Of a stretch of 64,000 nucleotides of DNA, positions 1-9,053 are shown piece by piece. Position 1 is the first letter of the stretch; each line of letters opens with the position of its first letter. Source of the DNA: Candidatus Zixiibacteriota bacterium (lineage in GTDB: Bacteria > Zixibacteria > MSB-5A5 > GN15 > PGXB01); contig JAPLUR010000020.1 of NCBI GenBank assembly GCA_026397505.1, positions 1 through 64,000 on the forward strand, read 5' to 3'. The notes under the pieces were generated by a model, which saw nothing but the letters and a program-made list of their open reading frames with translations, ran no database searches and was not told the origin of the DNA. The translations under genes and the position numbers were made by a program.

Positions 1-58
1 GCTTTATTCAACTATTTCAATCATAAATGGCACAGAAACAATGAAATAATAAAAACCA

Positions 59-1729
59 TCAAAAACATGATACAAAAAGCAGCCTAAATAAATGAAAAAA
101 AGGATATACCAATTTCCACACTAATATTGACATTACCGAATCTCTCCGAATTAAATACGCTTTGTAGGCATCCCTAAGAGAAGCCGATTTGTTGCCGAGT
201 GCATTATACAATCTGGCTCGGCCCAATAAACACGACCCTAACACATATGGATTAGCATAAGAATTATTCTCCAAGATCGCTAAAGCCCTATTAAACATGT
301 TCTCCGCTTCAGCCAATCTATTCTCGGCATAACGAAGCTCCGCTATGCCATAGTAACAAGAAGCCGTATTTAGGCTCTTAGCCCCAAGCGTATCCTGTAG
401 ACCTCCTACTATATCTTGATAAATAGAATCTGCTTCCGCATACTTTGCCTGGTCTTGTTTCAGGCGGGCCAATTTTAGGCAATCAAGTATGTAACTCCTG
501 CCATCTTTCCCAAATGCTCCTTCATCTATCCTTATCATCCTTAAAAGCAATTGCTCTGCATCGCTAAGCTTATCCTGATCACAGTATAAATTAAAAAGGC
601 CGTTAAGATCATTGGCAATTTCCGGATGGTCAGGACCCGCGGAGCTTTCTGTAATTGACAAAGCAAGTCTGTAATACGCTTCCGCTTCTTGAAATCTCCG
701 CTGTCCTCGATACAAGTCTGCCAAATACCGATATATATATGCTGACTGATCAGTGGTTGTTGAACCCAACGTTTTATTTTCTATTTCCAGCGCCCTAAGT
801 AATAGAGATTCTGCTGCAGTATAATTGCCTTGCATTGTATAAAGAGAACCAAGGTTTGCCAGACTTCTCGCAGCCGAGAGACTCATCGGGCCAGAAATTA
901 ATTCACTTATGGCAAGAGATTGTTTTTCATACGAAATTGCATCTAAATATCTTTCTTCGACAAAATAAGCAGCCGCAAGTATGTTGAGCACTATGCTTAC
1001 TAAATATATTTCTTTTCTGTCCAATGAAGCCACTGATTCGGGATTATATCTTATTGCCCCTAATACTTTTTCTACTTGCATCTTGGCCTTTTCATAGAAT
1101 GATTGCCGCAAGTATAATTTACCAAGATAAAGCATAGACCATAAGACTTCCAGATCACTTAATCCCAGTGCCTTTTTTTCTATTTCAATCCCCTTTATAT
1201 ATAGCGATTCGCTTTCAGCATATCGAGTATAAAAACTATAAACGCCTGCCAAGTTGATAAGAGCGCGCCCAACATCAATATGTTCTGGCCCTAGAGTCTT
1301 CTCTCTAATCATTATCGCTCTTTTATAGACCTCTTCAGTTTCTGAAAGACTCCCTATACTCCCAGTATTAATGCCTAATTTCATCAAAATATCGGCGATC
1401 TTTGGGTGATCGGGTCCCAAGGTCTTTTCCCAGATTGCCAATTCCTTTCTGATTAAAGTATCAGCAATCTGACCTGCAGAATTGCCCGCAACTCTCATAA
1501 AGGAAGAAGCAAGACGGTCCATTATGGCCGCCGCGACGGTATCTTCCCGGGAAAGCTCATTGTGCACTTCTTTTATCGCGATTCTGCATAGAGAGAGCGC
1601 TGAATCATATTCATATATGTCGCACAATGAGTCTGCTCTATTCAATAGATCCTGCCAGCTTTCCATTGCACCTGCTCTCAAAGAGAGGAGCAAAACGAAC
1701 CCCAGAATTGAAATAGGCCTTATAGACAC
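59..1729 (-). CDS. Secreted TPR protein, CHAT-less paralogue of the upstream gene
   Basis: The 556-residue product starts with a hydrophobic signal segment (about residues 5-21, ending near 'RAGA'), followed by kinesin-light-chain-type TPRs with 'A..LY.+.I.IEKK.LG' units through most of the chain. The first 35 residues are nearly identical to the neighbouring TPR-CHAT protein. The start codon is GTG, preceded by AGGAGG and a leader shared with the upstream gene (AATGAGATAGGAG...GGTGTCTAT), so the two arose by tandem duplication. Similarity to the paralogue stops near 'AYLIRR', just where the CHAT-bearing half should begin, and the end is an unrelated hydrophobic tail. It may be a truncated copy or a partner or decoy scaffold. 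It probably acts in the envelope; I cannot assign a ligand. Confidence 0.85.
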   Translation of the reverse strand: MSIRPISILGFVLLLSLRAGAMESWQDLLNRADSLCDIYEYDSALSLCRIAIKEVHNELSREDTVAAAIMDRLASSFMRVAGNSAGQIADTLIRKELAIWEKTLGPDHPKIADILMKLGINTGSIGSLSETEEVYKRAIMIREKTLGPEHIDVGRALINLAGVYSFYTRYAESESLYIKGIEIEKKALGLSDLEVLWSMLYLGKLYLRQSFYEKAKMQVEKVLGAIRYNPESVASLDRKEIYLVSIVLNILAAAYFVEERYLDAISYEKQSLAISELISGPMSLSAARSLANLGSLYTMQGNYTAAESLLLRALEIENKTLGSTTTDQSAYIYRYLADLYRGQRRFQEAEAYYRLALSITESSAGPDHPEIANDLNGLFNLYCDQDKLSDAEQLLLRMIRIDEGAFGKDGRSYILDCLKLARLKQDQAKYAEADSIYQDIVGGLQDTLGAKSLNTASCYYGIAELRYAENRLAEAENMFNRALAILENNSYANPYVLGSCLLGRARLYNALGNKSASLRDAYKAYLIRRDSVMSILVWKLVYPFFHLFRLLFVSCF

Positions 1730-1790
1730 CTTCTTCCTCCTATCTCATTAAGAAAATGAACTAAATCTATTCGAGTGCCTATACTTGTCA

Positions 1791-4700
1791 TTATCGCCAA
1801 TCCCCCTGCGCGATAAAGGCAGCCCAGGAATATGGATGATCCGAGAATCCGCCGGCTCGAAGTTTCTTGATTTGCTCGAGTTGTAGTTCACGCAGTCTCT
1901 CGGGGATCGATTTGTCTGACCTCATATATAGCCGACTCATCATCTCAGCAGTAGTTTTGTCGTCAACCTGCCATAGAGAACTGACCACGGTGCGCGCTCC
2001 CGCCATCTGAAAAGCTCGCCGTAGTCCGAATACTCCTTCACCCTGCTTAACCTCACCAAGACCAGTCTCGCATGCGGAAAGAACGACCAGTTGCGTTCCT
2101 TTCAGATCTAGAGAAGATACTTCATAGGCTGACAATATGCCATCGTCTACGCCTAAACTATCCGCGTCATCGCCATGCCGGTTGGCACCCGCCAGAAGAA
2201 GGCCGGATTGCAACAGGGGATTTTCACCCACCCAAGTCTCCTCGTTGCCTGCCCGAGTTGATGGTATTGAAGGTCGACACCGCCCCTCAAGAAAATAACC
2301 GTGAGTGGCCAGGTGAATCACCCTCTTCCCCGACGCCTCCTTCCTGAAATTATCCTCGCTGGCCTGAGAGTCGAAGAACACGGCGGTTGTTTCTGCCCAA
2401 GCAGACCGCCATCTGGACACGATTTGGTTAATCTCGCTTTTTGTTCCTGGTAACGACGCAACATGGAGATTCTTCAAATCCCCGCATCCGGATCGTACAT
2501 TGTGCGTCGCATACTCGGAATAGCCTGCGATACTATCGACTTCTTGCGCGAGCGCCTCTGAGACCCGGTGGATCGACGGAGTTGCGTCGTAATCGGGATC
2601 TCCCAGTGCAAAGAGCCCTGTTGTTACTTGAGCAGGTGCCTCCTGTAGTCTAATTAGGTCCCTGCCTGAAGAAAGGTGATGGATAAGATATTTCTCAACC
2701 AGGTAAATTCCCTTTTCATCCATCAGGCCAGCCAGCGATACAAGGTTTAAAGAGCCATCGAGCCCGACAAATATTGTCTGCTCCTTCTTAAAATGCCTTT
2801 CCAACGGCTTCCAGATCCTTTCATAAAGGGCTTGATTGATCGGTTGATATTCAACCATATCGGATTTGTTTGGCAACTGCCCGGCGGAGGCTTCGCTCTG
2901 CATGTGCTTTAAGTAGCGATCAACCAATGGATCGATATCTGAGGCGTCTCCAAGCTGCACAATCTCCGTCTTTCCGCCCTTGTTAATAATTAGCGCTAGG
3001 TATTTCGGAATAACGGAATCGGGCTTTATTTGGCGATAATCCCATTTAAGATATTCGATAAACGCCGTATTGGCCGGTAATAATGAGTCAATTTTCGCCG
3101 CCGAGATATTATTAATCTCTTGCCTTCTCCGAAAACTCATACTGCGCCGTGATAATTCAGCCTCGAAATCGTTTGCAGCCCTAGAAAGGGAATCAAGTTT
3201 TATTTTGTAGGCGCCCGTGGTATCATCGCCGGGGTCAGCGCTATATAGCTTGGAGATTTGCAATTTTGCAGTTCGAAGTGACTGCGCTAGCATCTGTGTT
3301 ATTGAATCCTTCTCAGTTGCCAACGCTTGCTGTCGCTGCATCACTCCCTCAAAGACTATTCCCTTAGATGAGAGAACAACAGCATTCTCCTCATTCAGCT
3401 GACCATAGTCGGCCTTGCCAAGGTCATAAATACAGGAGAGGTAACTATTGAAGGCTTTTTTAACGGCCTGAGCGTACGTAAGTGCATCCTTTTCAGAAAG
3501 TACACGGGCGTTGTTACGGAAATTCCTGAATCGAATGTTGAAAGCCTTTGCCGCTTCCGCAATTCCCGAATCCAATTGTTGAGTGGCGCGATAATAGGCA
3601 GAGTATGATCCCCGAGTGTCCGCTACGCGTGGATGATCCGGACCAAGAACTTTTTCATCAATTGCCAACACTCTTTTGTAAAGCGGCTCCGCGTCGGCGT
3701 CACGTCCCTGGGCATGATAAACCAGGGCGAGATTGAGCAGGCATCTTGCCACATTCGGGTGCTCTGGACCAAGGACTTTTTCATCAATCGCAAGCGCTCT
3801 TCTGTAAAGCGGCTCCGCGTCGGCATAGCGCCCCTGGTCATAATAATTACATGCAAGATTGTGCAAGCCTAGCGCTACGTCCGGATGGTCCGGACCAAGA
3901 GCTTTTTCTTTAATCGCCAGAGCACGTTTATAAAGCTGATCGGCCTCAGCATATTTTGCCTGGTCACTATAGAGATTAGCAAGATTATTCAAACTTGCCG
4001 ATACATCTGGATTATCCGCACCAAGAGCTTTTTCCCTAATCGCCAGGGCTCTCTTGTATAGCGGCTCAGCGTCGGCGTCACGTCCCTGGTAGCGATAAGC
4101 CACAGCGAGATTGCCCAAAACCGCTGCCACACGTGGATGATCGGAACCAGTCGTCTTTTCAAGAATCGCCAGCGCGCGCTTATAGAGCGGCTCGGCCTCA
4201 GCATATAGTGCCTGGGCAAGATAGACATTTGCAAGATCATTCAGGCCCATCGCTACATCCGGATGATCCGGAGAAAGAGCTTTTTCCTTAATTGCCAGCG
4301 CACGTTTATATAGCTGCTCGGCCTCAGCATTGCGTGCCTGGGCAAGATAGATATCCGCAAGACCTTTCACACTTTGCACTACAGCCAAATTATCCGAGCC
4401 AAGAGCTTTTTCTAGAACCGCCAGTCCTCTTTTGTATAGAGGTTCGGCATTGGCATAGCGTCCTTGGAGATAATAGACAAAGGCGAGATTGTTCACGCAA
4501 AACGCTACATATGGATTATCTATACCAAAAGCACTTTCAAAAATCGCCAGTACTCTCTTGTATAAAGGCTCCGCATCGACATAGCGTCCTTGGCCACAAT
4601 AAACCAAGGCGAGATTGTTCAAACCTTTCGCCACGTCAGGATCATTTGGACCAAGAACCTTCTCCCGAATTGTTATGGCCTGACGCAATAACGTGTCAGC

Positions 4701-4955
4701 TTGACCGTAGGCAGCCTTGTGATAATGGTAGATCCCGAGCAGGAATAATACTCTGGCCGTAGCAGTATCATTTCCGCCAAATTCTTCCCGCGTCTTTTCG
4801 AGTGCAAGCCTACCAATGAAGATGGCTGAGTCTTGATATTGTGCTTTTGATAGCGAATCTGCCCGATTTAACAGATCCTGCCAGCTCTCGGCCGCGCCGA
4901 CTCTCAAGGAGAGGAGCAGAACAAATCCCAAAATCGAAAAAATCCTCATAGACAC
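1791..4955 (-). CDS. TPR-CHAT caspase-like protease, secreted
   Basis: This 1054-residue protein has a signal peptide (about residues 4-21), roughly nine or ten 42-residue TPRs (about 50-470), a helical linker and a C-terminal CHAT (clan CD, caspase/separase-like) domain. The likely catalytic dyad is visible: His885 in 'HLATHG' and Cys962 in 'SACETG', with the conserved 'G.GVFGLRRAF..AGA..VV.SLW.V.D' region following. In this family TPRs sense or hold a partner and the CHAT domain cleaves a substrate. The signal peptide would place it in the periplasm or at the surface. GTG is the better start: AGGAG lies about 8 bases upstream, as in the paralogue. It lies 75 bases downstream of an anti-sigma-like gene, forming a sigma/anti-sigma/protease unit. 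The substrate is unknown. Confidence 0.92.
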   Translation of the reverse strand: MSMRIFSILGFVLLLSLRVGAAESWQDLLNRADSLSKAQYQDSAIFIGRLALEKTREEFGGNDTATARVLFLLGIYHYHKAAYGQADTLLRQAITIREKVLGPNDPDVAKGLNNLALVYCGQGRYVDAEPLYKRVLAIFESAFGIDNPYVAFCVNNLAFVYYLQGRYANAEPLYKRGLAVLEKALGSDNLAVVQSVKGLADIYLAQARNAEAEQLYKRALAIKEKALSPDHPDVAMGLNDLANVYLAQALYAEAEPLYKRALAILEKTTGSDHPRVAAVLGNLAVAYRYQGRDADAEPLYKRALAIREKALGADNPDVSASLNNLANLYSDQAKYAEADQLYKRALAIKEKALGPDHPDVALGLHNLACNYYDQGRYADAEPLYRRALAIDEKVLGPEHPNVARCLLNLALVYHAQGRDADAEPLYKRVLAIDEKVLGPDHPRVADTRGSYSAYYRATQQLDSGIAEAAKAFNIRFRNFRNNARVLSEKDALTYAQAVKKAFNSYLSCIYDLGKADYGQLNEENAVVLSSKGIVFEGVMQRQQALATEKDSITQMLAQSLRTAKLQISKLYSADPGDDTTGAYKIKLDSLSRAANDFEAELSRRSMSFRRRQEINNISAAKIDSLLPANTAFIEYLKWDYRQIKPDSVIPKYLALIINKGGKTEIVQLGDASDIDPLVDRYLKHMQSEASAGQLPNKSDMVEYQPINQALYERIWKPLERHFKKEQTIFVGLDGSLNLVSLAGLMDEKGIYLVEKYLIHHLSSGRDLIRLQEAPAQVTTGLFALGDPDYDATPSIHRVSEALAQEVDSIAGYSEYATHNVRSGCGDLKNLHVASLPGTKSEINQIVSRWRSAWAETTAVFFDSQASEDNFRKEASGKRVIHLATHGYFLEGRCRPSIPSTRAGNEETWVGENPLLQSGLLLAGANRHGDDADSLGVDDGILSAYEVSSLDLKGTQLVVLSACETGLGEVKQGEGVFGLRRAFQMAGARTVVSSLWQVDDKTTAEMMSRLYMRSDKSIPERLRELQLEQIKKLRAGGFSDHPYSWAAFIAQGDWR
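3600..4690 (-). repeat. Nine tandem 126-bp TPR-coding units
   Basis: A segment resembling 'ccaagagctttttc' recurs every 126 bp (near 3649, 3770, 3894, 4020, 4147, 4270, 4398, 4523 and 4650). Each period encodes one 42-residue kinesin-light-chain-type TPR. The DNA similarity of the units points to recent expansion or gene conversion, and the array could change length by recombination. Confidence 0.85.
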
Positions 4956-5030
4956 CTTAATTCTCCTATCTCATTATTGGTTCTGGTGAAAGATATGGAG
5001 TTGATGTTCATTTGTTGGTCACTCAATGAA

Positions 5031-6092
5031 CTAAATCTGAAATGTGAATCCTGGAACGGCCTGATACTGATTTCCATCTCTGTATATGAATACTACCGCT
5101 CCTTCTTTGCCCAATTCCGGCGTCCAGATTGCCCGGACGGTGTCAGAGATGATTTCTGCCCGCATCAATTTGTAATTCGGGCCTCCCGGCAAACCCAATA
5201 ACCACGCAGAAACCCGCCTTCCGGAACTATCTGCTGATTTCGGGATAGATGCTGTGAACTCACCTATGGTTGACATTGTGGAATCCACTAATTGCATCAC
5301 TATAATCGTGACCGAATCCTGCGGTCGAGGTCCCGGCTGGCCGGGATTCTGAACAGTATGGAATAGATAGGTTTCCTCATCGAAAACAAGATATTCTGAT
5401 AGGCTAGCAAGGGCCAGGGAGTCCTCGAATTTTCTATTGATGGATGGTTGTTTGCTATCCATCGCTCGGGTGCGCACCTGGCGCAGCAATCCCGGGTCAA
5501 CATGATTTTCGACGATTTCTATCGAAGCGAGCACAGGTTTGGACCCGGCCATTCCTTCAGTAACCGGTCTTTCGGGTTCGAGTCCTGGGATTAGTCCATA
5601 CATTCTGAAAGCGACGATCATTATGACGAAAGCTCCTGCCACAGCTGCTGCAGGAATCAATTTCGCCGGGGTCATGAAATCCTGAAGCTTTTGCCACCGC
5701 GTGGTGAGCAAGGATGATTTCTTGGCCACATTAAGCGGTCGCTTATATAAGCTATCCTCAATTCCCATTTTTTCCATTCTTCTCAGAAATACCTGTCGGT
5801 CCGGAATTGGAGTCTCAGCATCTGGCAAAGCTGATATGCCTTCAGAAGCGGTCAAGATATTATTGAGATCCTTTATCATGTCCCGCATTTGGTCACGGAA
5901 ATCAGCGGATAATATCATTGCTTTATATATGATCGCTTCCTCTTTTTCGCTGGCCTTTCCAAAAAGATAGGCATTTATAGTTGCGTCATCAGGGCGAATG
6001 AATTTTTCGGTCGAAGAGGCTCGCGCTTGTTTGATCAGCCTATCCAGTTTTATATCCTTTTCCAGGTCCTCATTTTTGCCATTATCGCTCAT
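5031..6092 (-). CDS. Single-pass anti-sigma-like membrane protein
   Basis: Using the internal ATG at 6092 (GGAG five bases upstream) gives 353 residues; an upstream ATG would add five. The cytoplasmic N-terminus contains 'INAYLFGKASEKEEAIIYKAM' (the E/A-rich helix pattern typical of anti-sigma N-domains) but lacks the zinc-binding HxxxCxxC. One TM helix lies at about residues 144-167 and is followed by a periplasmic domain of about 185 residues rich in beta strands. It sits 90 bases downstream of the sigma factor and immediately before the TPR-CHAT gene. I infer that it tethers or inhibits the sigma factor and senses an envelope signal, perhaps through the CHAT protease. The family is not recognised with certainty. 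Confidence 0.7.
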   Translation of the reverse strand: MSDNGKNEDLEKDIKLDRLIKQARASSTEKFIRPDDATINAYLFGKASEKEEAIIYKAMILSADFRDQMRDMIKDLNNILTASEGISALPDAETPIPDRQVFLRRMEKMGIEDSLYKRPLNVAKKSSLLTTRWQKLQDFMTPAKLIPAAAVAGAFVIMIVAFRMYGLIPGLEPERPVTEGMAGSKPVLASIEIVENHVDPGLLRQVRTRAMDSKQPSINRKFEDSLALASLSEYLVFDEETYLFHTVQNPGQPGPRPQDSVTIIVMQLVDSTMSTIGEFTASIPKSADSSGRRVSAWLLGLPGGPNYKLMRAEIISDTVRAIWTPELGKEGAVVFIYRDGNQYQAVPGFTFQI

Positions 6093-6182
6093 AACGTCTC
6101 CGACCATCCAGTTTCACTGAGGTTAGTCAAAATATATAATGCTGATTCCTGTCAATTTCGGGGTGCGCAATCCGAAATTTAA

Positions 6183-6815
6183 TTATGATTCGAATAGTGC
6201 TGCCATATCGATTCCCGACTCAGATAATCTTTTCCTCAGCTGTCGTCGGCATTCTCTCAAATCGTCTGACACTTTCTTATTATAATCTGACGGAAGTTTA
6301 AGAGTATCAACCATTTCCTGGGGGCTATATTCATCGGCGGCCATCTCTAGAAGGAGCCGACATTTTTGGCTCAATTGCTTGATTATTTCATAGACTTTGC
6401 CGGCAACCTGTTTCCACGCCGTCAGGTTGAGCAGATCCTCAGTATTATCTTGAAAAATATGCTCCAGACCTTTGCCGCTCTCATCACTATGGATAGAAAC
6501 GAATTGTGGCTCTCTTTTCTTTGCCCGGGCTAATTCCAGAGTCCTGTTATAGGCCACCAAATAAAGCCATCCGGCAAAAGGCTGGCCCCGGTTAATATAC
6601 TGACGCAAAACATGAAAGTCATTCTTGACACAGTGATAAATTATTTCATTAAGAATTTCGCCTTGATCTTCTCTTGATAGGCAACGCATCGGCCGGGGCG
6701 GCATTGCTCGGATGAATCCAATGGCAAATTGATAGAATTCCTTGAAAGCCTTATCTGGATCCGCATCCAGCAAATCCAAGAATGATGGCCAACTCTGGCT
6801 ATAATCAGCTCTCAT
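6183..6815 (-). CDS. ECF-like sigma-70 family factor
   Basis: The 210-residue product has a region-2-like segment (about residues 55-105, including 'FAGWLYLVAYNRTLELARAKK', the usual region 2.3/2.4 pattern) and a C-terminal region-4-like helix-turn-helix (about 140-200, 'LSQKCRLLLEMAADEYSPQEM'). The linker between them lacks a region 3. It is the first gene of a minus-strand unit with the anti-sigma-like, TPR-CHAT and TPR genes, and is divergent from the metalloprotease gene. Its promoter is probably in 6816-6960, but I see no clear consensus there. It is divergent from classical ECFs, which fits the 'sigma beside TPR' accessory class. Confidence 0.8.
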   Translation of the reverse strand: MRADYSQSWPSFLDLLDADPDKAFKEFYQFAIGFIRAMPPRPMRCLSREDQGEILNEIIYHCVKNDFHVLRQYINRGQPFAGWLYLVAYNRTLELARAKKREPQFVSIHSDESGKGLEHIFQDNTEDLLNLTAWKQVAGKVYEIIKQLSQKCRLLLEMAADEYSPQEMVDTLKLPSDYNKKVSDDLRECRRQLRKRLSESGIDMAALFES

Positions 6816-6960
6816 CTATACACTGTCCGGCAAATCGTTGAGTTATATCAATAGAAATACAATCAATTACGTTCGGAAAGTCAATAATTTTCATTATGTC
6901 ACTCCGAAATTCGGGGGCTTTCCGCATTTCATAAAGTGAATCATAGAAAAGGAGAAGAAT

Positions 6961-7998
6961 ATGATGGCATTGTTCAAATCGAGTGAAAAAGGATTATTGA
7001 ATCAGTTTATCTCGCTGATTTTGGTTCTGATTCTTGCCGGCTGGTGGGTTTCAACTGGCTGTGAGAAGGTGCCGACCAAGCCCCAAGAAGAGAAGCGCAA
7101 CATTTGCACTCCAAACTACCTTGAACAGGCAATCACATGGGACAGCGGTCTAAAACGATGGATATTCCATACGTGGAAAGGTTCAGGTTCCAATGGAGGT
7201 TGCAAAGTCTATATTAATGTTCATGATGCCGCAGCTCACGTGCCCTCAAATTTCAATGCCTCGGCCGCAAAAGCTGCTGTAATCAACGGCCGTGATATTT
7301 GGCGTGCAGCCATTGAAGCAACTGGGCTGGCCTGGCAATCTATCACGCTTTTTGAATCTGAAGGAGATCTCATGACCTCCACTAAACCTCGAATAGATAT
7401 AACATATCAAGACCAAATGTCTTATGGAGGCACAGCCAGGGTTTCGGAATATAACTCAACGGCAAAGACCTTTGCAAGAATTGATATTGTTATTGCAACA
7501 GGAGCCAAAGATATTAATGGAGTATATCGGACAATGACCCAGGATGATTATATGAATGCCATGGCACATGAATTTGGGCATGCTTTTGGCATTACTTCCT
7601 GGAATAGCCAAGGTGGTCATAGTCTAAACCCTGACGATGTAATGTATTATTCGAACAAGTATTCCACTCTTTCGAATGGTGACATATTGACGATACAGAG
7701 CCTTTATACCGGAGATGCCTATTACAAACCTTGCAATATGCTCAATTATCGCTTTTGGATCCGAGATGCTTCTTCCTATCCATATGGAATTACTTTTAAT
7801 TTTCAGAATGCAAATTACAATATTAACCAAAGTGAGACAAAAGTATTCTCATTGCAAAGCAGTGCCGCTCTTTATTTATGGGAATGCATTGGAACAAATT
7901 GCCGTTGGGACCAATATCAAGTCACTCCAGGGGTACATTACAAAATAATTGACACCCCTGGTGGAAAACAATGGGATATAACTCTCGCCCGAGAATAG
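6961..7998 (+). CDS. Metzincin-like zinc metalloprotease lipoprotein
   Basis: A signal segment (about residues 14-32) ends at lipobox-like 'STGC', so Cys34 is probably lipidated. Zinc site: His203-Glu204-His207 in 'HEFGHAFG'. The usual third ligand three residues after the Gly is absent (Ser there), but a His follows at about 221 and 'DVMYY' resembles the Met-turn of matrixins. A C-terminal domain of about 100 residues follows, with a cysteine pair ('CIGTNC'). The start is supported by AAAGGAG seven bases upstream. It is divergent from the sigma-factor unit, so it could be co-regulated, though this is only positional inference. It likely cleaves extracellular or surface protein. Confidence 0.85.
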   Translation: MMALFKSSEKGLLNQFISLILVLILAGWWVSTGCEKVPTKPQEEKRNICTPNYLEQAITWDSGLKRWIFHTWKGSGSNGGCKVYINVHDAAAHVPSNFNASAAKAAVINGRDIWRAAIEATGLAWQSITLFESEGDLMTSTKPRIDITYQDQMSYGGTARVSEYNSTAKTFARIDIVIATGAKDINGVYRTMTQDDYMNAMAHEFGHAFGITSWNSQGGHSLNPDDVMYYSNKYSTLSNGDILTIQSLYTGDAYYKPCNMLNYRFWIRDASSYPYGITFNFQNANYNINQSETKVFSLQSSAALYLWECIGTNCRWDQYQVTPGVHYKIIDTPGGKQWDITLARE

Positions 7999-8323
7999 AT
8001 TAATTAATAACATGAATATCTATAGCCATAATGACAGGTTTGCACTGAGCAACTGCAAAGGGGCTATGCCCGCATAAAGCCTGCCATTTCCAAGATATCG
8101 TAATCATTTCCTGTTGAGTTTGCTGATACTCACAATATTCTGCTTTCAAGCACTCTATCATTAATAGTGATTTTCTGGCAATTATTGTTAAACGTACCAA
8201 TATGATCTCGCATATGACATTCAGCATTATTTTAGAATATTCAGTGCCCAGCCGCTCCGAAAAGACTCCATTCCAGACATTATTAATGATGTAACGAAAC
8301 AATCAACAAAAAGGAGTCCTAAA
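7999..8323 (+). other. Intergenic stretch, no gene seen
   Basis: The stretch is AT-rich. The minus-strand open frame here shows no recognisable protein character and is probably chance. The AAAAGGAG ribosome site for the next gene lies at its right end. Confidence 0.5.
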
Positions 8324-8998
8324 ATGAAGTTACTTGGTCTCATTCTGGTTGTCGCCCTGGGGATGTTCCCGAGCGCCTTCTCCGAAGCTGGATATGTCAT
8401 ATACCTGAAAGATGGAAGCACATTATCCGGACAATTAGTAAACAATAACTCTGGCGATTCTGTAAGCATTTTAACAGAAGAGGGAGAAACTGTTCAGATC
8501 GATGAGAATGATATTGAAATGGTCACACGTATGGGAGAAGAACATAATGGCGCTGGCGTTCGCTATTATAATCTTAATAGGTTCAATTTTCTCCCCAGTT
8601 CGAATCAGGAGTTATCGACAGTTCATGGCTTAAAATTTGGCGATAATTTCGCCATGGGTCTAGGGGCTGGAATCCTCAATTCCGGCGAAAATATAGCATT
8701 GACGTTCCTTTTGAATACTCATATAGCATTATTTGACTGCTCAATTACGCCAACGGTCAATTTTGACATTGGATATTCAAGTGGGGAAAAGACCGTTGCG
8801 TCGGAGAAATGGAACTATGACGATCAATATTCTTATGTAAATGAGGACTATGTGCCATATAGTTCTATTTCTTTTGTTGTCAGCGCAGGGATCAAGATCC
8901 GCTTCTTAACGTTTGATATTTCTTACAATTTGGTCATATCAGACAGAGATGACCTTGAACGCCAGCCAATTTCACTGGTAGCTGGACTGACATTTTAA
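8324..8998 (+). CDS. Exported beta-rich protein, likely outer-membrane barrel
   Basis: The 224-residue product has a clear signal peptide (residues 1-21, 'FSEA'). An N-terminal 'YLKDGSTLSGQLV' unit (about 25-70) resembles small SH3-like or beta-sandwich domains found at the start of many FCB envelope proteins. The rest alternates polar and aromatic residues, ends in '..VAGLTF' (a C-terminal aromatic residue) and fits a small outer-membrane beta-barrel. AAAAGGAG supports the start. It begins a run of five same-strand genes that includes a CsgG-like protein. Function is otherwise unknown. Confidence 0.75.
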   Translation: MKLLGLILVVALGMFPSAFSEAGYVIYLKDGSTLSGQLVNNNSGDSVSILTEEGETVQIDENDIEMVTRMGEEHNGAGVRYYNLNRFNFLPSSNQELSTVHGLKFGDNFAMGLGAGILNSGENIALTFLLNTHIALFDCSITPTVNFDIGYSSGEKTVASEKWNYDDQYSYVNEDYVPYSSISFVVSAGIKIRFLTFDISYNLVISDRDDLERQPISLVAGLTF

Positions 8999-9053
8999 AG
9001 AAGCTAATGAAAACGATGGCAAATGAATTTTTCAATGTGACCAGGAGGACGAA

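Noticed and set aside
1791-4955. Type III-E CRISPR (Craspase) TPR-CHAT
   Set aside because: No gRAMP-like or other Cas gene or array; the protein has a signal peptide and a sigma/anti-sigma context.
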